Shown: positions 16,365-21,665 of the stretch, piece after piece | How positions within the stretch are numbered: the stretch's first letter is position 1 | Layout: each line of letters begins with the position of its first letter | Source: Alphaproteobacteria bacterium | GTDB taxonomy: Bacteria > Pseudomonadota > Alphaproteobacteria > Micavibrionales > Micavibrionaceae | NCBI GenBank assembly: GCA_016763095.1 | Contig: JAESUK010000044.1 | Coordinates: 1 to 21,665 of the forward strand | DNA: 21,665 nucleotides | Direction of reading: 5' to 3' | Translations under genes and position numbers: made by a program | The notes under the pieces: generated by a model | Database searches by the model: none | Seen by the model: only the letters and a program-made list of their open reading frames with translations | Told to the model about the DNA's origin: nothing

Positions 16365-16382
16365 CTATAAAAAAAACTTATA

Positions 16383-17255
16383 ATGCATCATATATCATAC
16401 ATTAATGACTTCCTCGCTCTCGTCCAAAACAGATCATTTAGTGCTGCAGCCAAAGTACAGTGCATCACCCAACCCGCCTTTAGTCGCCGTATAAAGATTT
16501 TGGAAGAGTCTCTGGGTGCAGAACTATTTAATCGAGACACCCACCCTGTGAGTCTAACCTCTGCCGGGGAAATTTTCTTAAAGCACGCCCAAGGATTAAA
16601 AGAGTCCGCAGCCTCTGCCTATCAAGACATCCAACAACATCTCTCTGCTTTGGATGATCCCATCAGGATATCAACCTCGCACACACTTGCCATCGCGTGT
16701 TTACCACAGTTCTTACATCATCTTGCCCCGAAAGAAGCCATACCCTTAAAACTCGGCGTAAAACATATCGCGCGATGCCTCACCGATTTACATCAGAAAC
16801 AAATTGATTTTGCCCTCATTCATACACATGTTGATACTCCTCTTTATTCACAAGACGAGTTCAACACAATTTGTATCGGCACAGATCAACTGATTTCCGT
16901 TAAAACTCCCAACTGTGAAACACCAGAAAATATATTAGCCTACGCAAAAGAAACCCAGCTCCAAAATTATATTGATGCAACGCGAAATAACCATTCAAAG
17001 AAAAATCAAAACACTATTTTTGAAAGTGCCTCTGGAGAAGTTCTAAAGGCCCTCTGCCTTGCAGGGCATGGAACAACCGTCATTCCCCAAAGCCTCGTTC
17101 AGAAAGAAATTGAAGCAGGAGAGCTACTCCTATCAACGGCGCATGACGTTCAGATCCCTCTAAAAATAGAGTTTTTAAGGCTGACTGTGAAAAACAGAAA
17201 CACCTATGAAGAAAAGATATGGCAAAACGCTAAGAAACAAGCGATAATGGTATAA
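16383..17255 (+). CDS. LysR-type transcriptional regulator
   Basis: The 290-residue LTTR has an N-terminal winged helix-turn-helix at about residues 4-62. It includes FLALVQNRSFSAAAKVQCIT, the QPAFSRRIKILEESLG recognition helix and the ELFNRDTHPVSLTSAG wing. A linker helix (about 64-90) and a periplasmic-binding-like effector domain (about 90-285) follow. Such proteins usually bind between themselves and a divergent target and respond to a small metabolite of the pathway they control. The divergent neighbour is the acetyltransferase / acylase / DapA-like run, the likely target by context. The effector domain is less conserved, with a stretch near residues 190-210 rich in Asn and Lys. No clear ribosome binding site is seen, and the start is the first ATG after the AT-rich intergenic region. 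Confidence 0.92.
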   Translation: MHHISYINDFLALVQNRSFSAAAKVQCITQPAFSRRIKILEESLGAELFNRDTHPVSLTSAGEIFLKHAQGLKESAASAYQDIQQHLSALDDPIRISTSHTLAIACLPQFLHHLAPKEAIPLKLGVKHIARCLTDLHQKQIDFALIHTHVDTPLYSQDEFNTICIGTDQLISVKTPNCETPENILAYAKETQLQNYIDATRNNHSKKNQNTIFESASGEVLKALCLAGHGTTVIPQSLVQKEIEAGELLLSTAHDVQIPLKIEFLRLTVKNRNTYEEKIWQNAKKQAIMV

Positions 17256-17270
17256 AGGCAATCGCCTTTT
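17254..17270 (+). terminator. Short hairpin terminator after the LysR gene
   Basis: AAAGGC and GCCTTT form a perfect 6-base-pair stem around an AATC loop, with the stem starting inside the stop codon and a short T run at the end. The T tail is only four bases, so it would be a weak intrinsic terminator or a partial barrier before the patatin gene at 17294. Confidence 0.4.
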
Positions 17271-17293
17271 CAAACGTAACGAATATTTATCAC

Positions 17294-18457
17294 ATGAGTC
17301 AAAAAACAGTCATTTGCTTATACACACACGGCGGCGGTATGCGTGGTCTTATTCCTGCACTCATCATGCAAGAAATTGAAGCGCGCACAGGTCTCGCAAT
17401 GGTAGATATGATTGATATTTTTTCTGGTCCATCAACGGGGTCTATTTTAAACGCGGCAATGAACATCCCGCATCCACACGAACCAGATCGACCAAAATAC
17501 AAGGCACGACATCTTGTCCTTTTTTACGAACGAGAGGGCGGGCGGATCTTTCCACAAGATGCCCTCCGTGAATTTAGAGGTTTTCTTCATGATTTCAACA
17601 ATCGAGTCACCAAAATTAAACGCCTTGATTGGGTTATGAACCGCGGACATTATGATCCTGCAAACTTAGGGCGCTCTTTGCGCGCCTTATACGGGAAAAC
17701 CAAGCTTTCCGATTCTCTCAGAAACCTCATCATTCCTGTTTACAACATTGCAGAGCCGCCTCTTCCAAAAGACGGAGATAGTACCCCCGAAGTCACCCTT
17801 GGAAGTCACGCTGTGTGGCTCAAAAAGATTGGGTTCAACAAAGGGGTTCAACCCGCAACATGCACAGATGTCTCACTCTTTGATGCTGTCATGGGAAGCA
17901 CAGCAGCGCCCACTTATTTTCCTTGTCATAAATTCAAAGTAAAAATGGATGACAAAAAAAGTAAGGTCAACACAATAACCGCGATTGATGGGAGTGTTTT
18001 CGACAGCCCACCCATAACATACATGTCTGTGCTACAACGCTACCTCCCACCTAAAACCAAAGTTATTATGATTGTCTTGGGAACGGGCATGACCCAAATT
18101 TCATTTACAAAAGAGCAATGGAATAAATTTGGCTCACTTGGTGTCGTTGATCCAGTTCACGGGCTACCTCTCATCAATATCTTCTTTCATGCCGCGGAAT
18201 CTGCGCTTAGCTCTGCCTTTGAAGAAAAAATTGGAGATAACGTGTTTATCTTTAATAAGTCTCTTGTACCAACAACCAAAAACCACGATTTACCCGAACA
18301 AGACATTGATGATGCAAGCCCAGACAACATAAGACGCATGAAGAAATTCACGGCTGAATTACTTGAGGAGCATGAAGATCAACTCGAAGAGCTTTGTAAA
18401 ATACTTGTGAAACACCACGTAAAAACACGTAAGAAATCATTGTTTAAAAAGAGATAA
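17294..18457 (+). CDS. Patatin-like phospholipase, copy 1
   Basis: This 387-residue patatin-fold lipid hydrolase has a complete Ser-Asp dyad. The oxyanion loop is HGGGMRG (12-18), the nucleophile elbow is GPSTG with Ser47 (45-49), and Asp232 lies in AIDGSVFDSP. The block before the Asp (DAVMGSTAAPTYFP) is the usual patatin helix preceding it. The C-terminus is acidic with Leu/Glu repeats (AELLEEHEDQLEELCK) then a very basic tail (KTRKKSLFKKR), which could promote membrane binding. No signal peptide is seen, so it is probably cytosolic or peripheral. Patatins release fatty acids from phospholipids or other acyl lipids; the natural lipid is unknown. It starts 38 bases after the LysR stop. No cyclic-nucleotide synthase gene is nearby. 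Confidence 0.9.
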   Translation: MSQKTVICLYTHGGGMRGLIPALIMQEIEARTGLAMVDMIDIFSGPSTGSILNAAMNIPHPHEPDRPKYKARHLVLFYEREGGRIFPQDALREFRGFLHDFNNRVTKIKRLDWVMNRGHYDPANLGRSLRALYGKTKLSDSLRNLIIPVYNIAEPPLPKDGDSTPEVTLGSHAVWLKKIGFNKGVQPATCTDVSLFDAVMGSTAAPTYFPCHKFKVKMDDKKSKVNTITAIDGSVFDSPPITYMSVLQRYLPPKTKVIMIVLGTGMTQISFTKEQWNKFGSLGVVDPVHGLPLINIFFHAAESALSSAFEEKIGDNVFIFNKSLVPTTKNHDLPEQDIDDASPDNIRRMKKFTAELLEEHEDQLEELCKILVKHHVKTRKKSLFKKR

Positions 18458-18527
18458 TTATTTGAGAATGTGAACAGTTTTCATTTTTCATAGTATTTTG
18501 GCACCTACTTTGCTAGTATATTATGTA

Positions 18528-19868
18528 ATGCTTATGAGAACATCTCCATCCAGAGACCCTGTAAACGCCGTAGGATACTTTACTGGCGGGGGACGTTATG
18601 GCTATTTATCCATCCGATTCGCACAAGCTATAGAAGAAGAATCAGGGCGTAAACTTGCAGAACTCTTCCAAGGAGGATTCATAGGAAGTTCCGTTGGGTC
18701 TATTGCCGCTTCAACAGCATCATTCGAGTTAATGTCCATGAGACATCTCTCTCGAAGATTTATAAAAGAACTTCCCCACTTCATGCCTCATGACCCTTGG
18801 TTCCACGGAAAACAAGCCTTAGTAGATATCCAAAATATATTCAGAGAAACGTTTATAAAAGTAGCCCACATAGACAAAGTATCAGACAAATTATTAGACT
18901 ATGGGATCAACTCTGGACCAAGCGCCCTCGCATATCAGTTCCTTCGCTCAGGTATGGAATGCAAAAAATATTCAACAAAAGAAAGTGTCGCGAGCTTATA
19001 TAATCGAGAGTACATGGAAAACGTTATTCAGAAATGGTTCGAATCTGTAACATTATCTGATGCACCCAACCCTCTTTTCTTAACATCGCAAAAGACAGGT
19101 CCAGACTGTAGAGAACCTTACGACTTCTATTTTGTTGACCCAGCACAGATCAAACCTGGCACAGAGCTTGCGAAACATAACCCAACACTCAACGTGTCGG
19201 TAAGCGATGCTATATTAGCGGCAACCGCCATGCCCACAGCATTTCAGGCTCACCACATTCTAGAAACAGGTACAAGCCATACAGATCAAGCACAAGTTGA
19301 TACGGGAACAGTGCAACTCATGGCCCTTCAAAACAGCTTAAAGAATGGGTTTGGAATGGGCTTGGTTCAATTTGATACATTCTTAGGGAACCACCCCATT
19401 TTGGCGCATCATCATAATGGAAAAGGTTGGCTCAAGATGATTGCGGATCAAGACCTAACAAACAACCACACAATTCAAACACAGCTCAACGCCCAAAAAT
19501 TACATTCAATGATGCTCGGGGTCGAAAATCATCATGTCCTCAAATTTTCTCCAGAAGACATGAAGAGCGCACCATTCAATGATGACATCCTTGATACCAC
19601 GCCACGTGAAATACAAAATATGATAGATGGTATGAACGAATATCTACATAAGAACAAAGACAGAGTTATATTACCCGTTGTCGACTTCTTAGTCGAGAAC
19701 GCCTACGCGCATGAAGTCCATAATCAGGGCTGGCTCGGAAGTGTTGCCAACCTTCTGCCTTTCTCACTTGATAAAAATGAGAGTCATGAACAACAAAAAA
19801 CTACGCCGCCTCTGCTGCCTCTTGAAGAAGACGAACTGCTTCCTGAATTCTCGAACAAGCATCTTTAA
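18528..19868 (+). CDS. Divergent patatin-like phospholipase, copy 2
   Basis: The protein has 446 residues from the ATG at 18528. The oxyanion loop is TGGGRYG (19-25) and the nucleophile elbow is GSSVG with Ser55 (53-57). The helix AILAATAMPTAFQ (228-240) precedes the likely catalytic Asp258. That Asp reads VDTGTVQ instead of the usual DG[GA], so one residue separates Asp from Gly. Apart from these motifs it shows little similarity to copy 1, so a recent duplication is unlikely. The frame is open back to a TTG at 18498, but that codon lies in a TTGGCA that looks like a -35 box. The ATGs at 18528 and 18534 are better starts, though both lack a ribosome binding site. Its last 22 codons run antisense through the 3' end of the aminotransferase gene. 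Confidence 0.82.
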   Translation: MLMRTSPSRDPVNAVGYFTGGGRYGYLSIRFAQAIEEESGRKLAELFQGGFIGSSVGSIAASTASFELMSMRHLSRRFIKELPHFMPHDPWFHGKQALVDIQNIFRETFIKVAHIDKVSDKLLDYGINSGPSALAYQFLRSGMECKKYSTKESVASLYNREYMENVIQKWFESVTLSDAPNPLFLTSQKTGPDCREPYDFYFVDPAQIKPGTELAKHNPTLNVSVSDAILAATAMPTAFQAHHILETGTSHTDQAQVDTGTVQLMALQNSLKNGFGMGLVQFDTFLGNHPILAHHHNGKGWLKMIADQDLTNNHTIQTQLNAQKLHSMMLGVENHHVLKFSPEDMKSAPFNDDILDTTPREIQNMIDGMNEYLHKNKDRVILPVVDFLVENAYAHEVHNQGWLGSVANLLPFSLDKNESHEQQKTTPPLLPLEEDELLPEFSNKHL

Positions 19869-21027
19869 TCGTATCGATAGACACAGCATAAGAAAGGCGG
19901 AAATGTGGAGACAAACCAAACGCCGCGCCATGCACGCACGCGATACCTGACGCTTCAAGCAAATATGTCACAACATCTTCATCCGTTTCTAAAGTTTTTC
20001 CACCTGATGTAACCTTACCCATTAAACCTTGGCAACTTGGATACACATAAAACGCGCCCTCTGGCATCAAACATGTAAGCCCATCAATATCATTCAACAA
20101 TGACACAAGAAGGTTACGACGCTCAGTGAATTGAGAAATCCAATCGGCCATAAAGGATTGATCTCCGTTCAATGCTTCAACCGCAGCTGCCTGAGAAATA
20201 GAACTTGGATTGGATGTGCTTTGGCTTTGAATATTCCCCATCGCTTTAATTAAAGCAACTGGACCACCCGCATACCCAATACGCCATCCTGTCATGGAAT
20301 ATGCCTTTGAAACGCCGTTCACCGTCAAAATACGGTCAAATAATTTTGGTTCAATTTGCGCAGGCGTTGCAAAATCAAAGCCATCATAAACAAGGTGCTC
20401 GTACATATCATCAACAAGGATCAGGACATGCGGATATTTCAAAAGAACGTCTGTAAGTTCTTTCAATTCTGCGCGCGTATAAGCCGCACCCGTTGGATTA
20501 CTAGGAGAGTTTAAAATAATCCATTTTGTCTTATCCGTAATCGCTGCTTCCAAATCAGAGGCTTGAAGCTTAAACCCTTTATCTTGTGGGCATTCAACAA
20601 TAACAGGCGTACCTTCTGCCAACAAAACCATATCAGGATATGATACCCAGTACGGCGCAGGAATAATCACTTCATCACCGACATTAACCGTTGCCATCAA
20701 CGCGTTATATAAAACTTGCTTACCGCCTGTTCCAACAATCACTTGATCTGCACTATAATCTAAATCATTATCGCGCTTAAACTTTGCAATAACCGCATTC
20801 TTAAGTGCCACAGTTCCAGGCACAGGTGTGTATTTCGTATCCCCTGCATCAATCGCCGCCTTCGCCGCATCCTTAATAAAATCAGGTGTATCAAAATCAG
20901 GCTCACCAACACCCATCCCGATAATATCCTTGCCCTCTGCCTTGAGCGCTTTTGCTTTTGCAGCAACAGCAAGCGTTGGGGATGGTTTAATGTTTAGAAC
21001 ACGATTAGCCAGTATTATTTGAGACAT
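19801..21027 (-). CDS. Aspartate aminotransferase, class Ib (fold-type I PLP)
   Basis: This 408-residue class I aminotransferase starts with RVLNIKPSPTLAVAAKAKAL and GVGEPDFDTPDFI, closely resembling aspartate aminotransferases of alphaproteobacteria. Lys241 (GVSKAYSMTGWRIGYAGG) binds PLP, SPSNPTG (174-180) is the conserved loop, Asp206 or Asp207 contacts the pyridine nitrogen, and the late HFRLSYA carries the carboxylate-binding arginine. It exchanges amino groups between aspartate and 2-oxoglutarate; members of this subgroup may also use prephenate or aromatic acids, which cannot be judged here. The ATG is supported by AAGGAG 7 bases upstream. It sits 11 bases after the stop of the AmgK-like kinase, so they are probably one operon. 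The 3' end overlaps the convergent patatin gene by 68 bases. Confidence 0.92.
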   Translation of the reverse strand: MSQIILANRVLNIKPSPTLAVAAKAKALKAEGKDIIGMGVGEPDFDTPDFIKDAAKAAIDAGDTKYTPVPGTVALKNAVIAKFKRDNDLDYSADQVIVGTGGKQVLYNALMATVNVGDEVIIPAPYWVSYPDMVLLAEGTPVIVECPQDKGFKLQASDLEAAITDKTKWIILNSPSNPTGAAYTRAELKELTDVLLKYPHVLILVDDMYEHLVYDGFDFATPAQIEPKLFDRILTVNGVSKAYSMTGWRIGYAGGPVALIKAMGNIQSQSTSNPSSISQAAAVEALNGDQSFMADWISQFTERRNLLVSLLNDIDGLTCLMPEGAFYVYPSCQGLMGKVTSGGKTLETDEDVVTYLLEASGIACVHGAAFGLSPHFRLSYAVSIDTIKDACSRIQEAVRLLQEAAEAA

Positions 21028-21034
21028 AAAGTAA

Positions 21035-21040
21035 CTCCTT
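21035..21040 (-). promoter_or_regulatory. Strong ribosome binding site of the aminotransferase
   Basis: AAGGAG on the minus strand lies 7 bases before the ATG at 21027. It overlaps the TAA of the upstream kinase gene by two bases, so ribosomes ending the kinase stop directly on this site, which favours coupled translation. Confidence 0.65.
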
Positions 21041-21665
21041 AAAAAGCGTTAGAGGCAATAAATTCAGGCTCAATCATAAGTTTTTCCATATCCCAATCAA
21101 GCCCTAAATTTATAAAAAATAAACGAAGCTCGGAAAACAAATCATCTTGCAGTTCTTCTTGTAGATAACCCACAACACGTGGAAGAAACTTAAGCAAATC
21201 ATCCCGTCCCCCATCAAGAGACAGTTTAATCACTTGCCCTGCAATGCGAAGATGGAACTGAACACACAAAAACTTATACCAAACCTCAAAACTCTCTTTT
21301 TGCTCCGCATTCATCTCAACCGTGGCACCTTGTAAAACACGCGTCACAATTTCATCAGGAACATCACAACGTATATCCTTCAATAGGTTCGTGTAGTCAT
21401 AGGCAATCGGACCAACACACCCATCTTGAAAATCCAAGATACCGCATTGCTTTACACCACTCCGATCAGGCAACATCATAAAATTCGCAGGATGAAAATC
21501 AACATGCACAAACCCTAGATCAGGCCTTGGAAGGCGTGCCTCAAGATTATCCCATACATCAAGATAAGCCTCTACAACCCCCTCCGCATTCTTACGATGC
21601 AACATAGAGGGAACAAACCAATCCACAACACGACGGTGCGCTTTATATACTGTGCCTTGCTGGAA
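21039..21665 (-). CDS. AmgK-like sugar kinase (APH/choline kinase fold), 5' end beyond the window
   Basis: The frame remains open to the last base of the window, so the N-terminal lobe is missing; the GTG at 21626 is internal. The visible C-terminal lobe carries the catalytic loop HVDFHPANF and the metal-binding LDFQDG a little later. The pattern (D in HxDxxxxN, then DFQD) is that of aminoglycoside phosphotransferase-fold kinases. The segment QFHLRIAGQVIKL, then a Gly-Arg-Asp stretch with FLPRVVGYL, resembles the AmgK group, which phosphorylates N-acetylmuramate or N-acetylglucosamine at the anomeric position for peptidoglycan recycling. That assignment is by pattern, not alignment. A resistance enzyme is unlikely given the housekeeping-type context. 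It is followed 11 bases later by the aminotransferase gene. Confidence 0.8.
   Translation of the reverse strand, partial: FQQGTVYKAHRRVVDWFVPSMLHRKNAEGVVEAYLDVWDNLEARLPRPDLGFVHVDFHPANFMMLPDRSGVKQCGILDFQDGCVGPIAYDYTNLLKDIRCDVPDEIVTRVLQGATVEMNAEQKESFEVWYKFLCVQFHLRIAGQVIKLSLDGGRDDLLKFLPRVVGYLQEELQDDLFSELRLFFINLGLDWDMEKLMIEPEFIASNAF

Noticed and set aside
18460..18495. Imperfect hairpin between the two patatin genes
   Set aside because: The stem needs a bulge and the T tract is interrupted; too weak to call a terminator.
18498..18527. TTG start giving ten more residues on patatin 2
   Set aside because: No ribosome binding site, a rare start codon, and the TTGGCA there may be a -35 element.
17294..19868. 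A CBASS-type defence system with patatin effectors
   Set aside because: No cGAS/DncV-like nucleotidyltransferase, ubiquitin-like or HORMA/TRIP13-type gene is in the window; neighbours are metabolic or regulatory.
21039..21665. Aminoglycoside resistance phosphotransferase
   Set aside because: The fold matches, but the sequence pattern and the operon with aspartate aminotransferase suit a cell-wall sugar kinase, and no mobile element is nearby.
1..21665. tRNA, rRNA, CRISPR arrays, insertion sequences, attachment sites or origins
   Set aside because: No cloverleaf, regularly spaced repeat, transposase or long terminal inverted repeat was seen in reading both strands; weak or short elements could be missed by eye.

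Overview
The window is densely coding, with no gene-free stretch over about 105 bases. Gene content and protein style suggest an AT-leaning alphaproteobacterium: a class Ib aspartate aminotransferase with an N-terminus typical of that class, a DinG-type helicase with a long N-terminal region, and an AmgK-like sugar kinase. This placement is inference; a deep lineage such as Micavibrionales is possible but I cannot prove it. No rRNA, tRNA, insertion sequence, phage gene or CRISPR array is visible.

Layout. Bases 1-1825 (+) hold the 3' part of a membrane-anchored, possibly pseudopilin-like protein, then an MscS-family mechanosensitive channel. Bases 1885-7630 (+) hold a DinG-like iron-sulfur helicase followed by a complete para-aminobenzoate set for folate synthesis (pabB, an unknown 98-residue ORF, pabA, pabC). 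Most of these genes are joined by overlaps of 4 to 22 bases.

Bases 7614-16277 (-) form a seven-gene co-directional run. Read 5' to 3' it is: GNAT acetyltransferase, aspartoacylase/AstE-like hydrolase 1, DapA-family lyase, aspartoacylase/AstE-like hydrolase 2, mfd, yciB, and a Glu/Leu-type amino-acid dehydrogenase. A LysR-type regulator (16383-17255, +) diverges from its head across an AT-rich 105-base region that probably carries both promoters. Two unrelated-looking patatin-like phospholipases follow in tandem (+). The window closes with a minus-strand pair, an AmgK-like kinase (cut by the edge) and aspartate aminotransferase, which run convergently into the second patatin with a 68-base overlap.

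How it works together. The pab genes make p-aminobenzoate from chorismate and glutamine. mfd, dinG and yciB are housekeeping genes for repair and envelope. The least explained block is the LysR-controlled acetyltransferase / acylase / DapA-like / acylase cluster. Its two acylases are close paralogues (97 of 150 residues identical in an ungapped hand alignment), and the lyase keeps the Schiff-base lysine but lacks one of the three triad residues of true dihydrodipicolinate synthase. I read it as a candidate small regulated pathway acting on N-acylated amino acids or similar compounds. That reading is inference; no substrate can be named from sequence.
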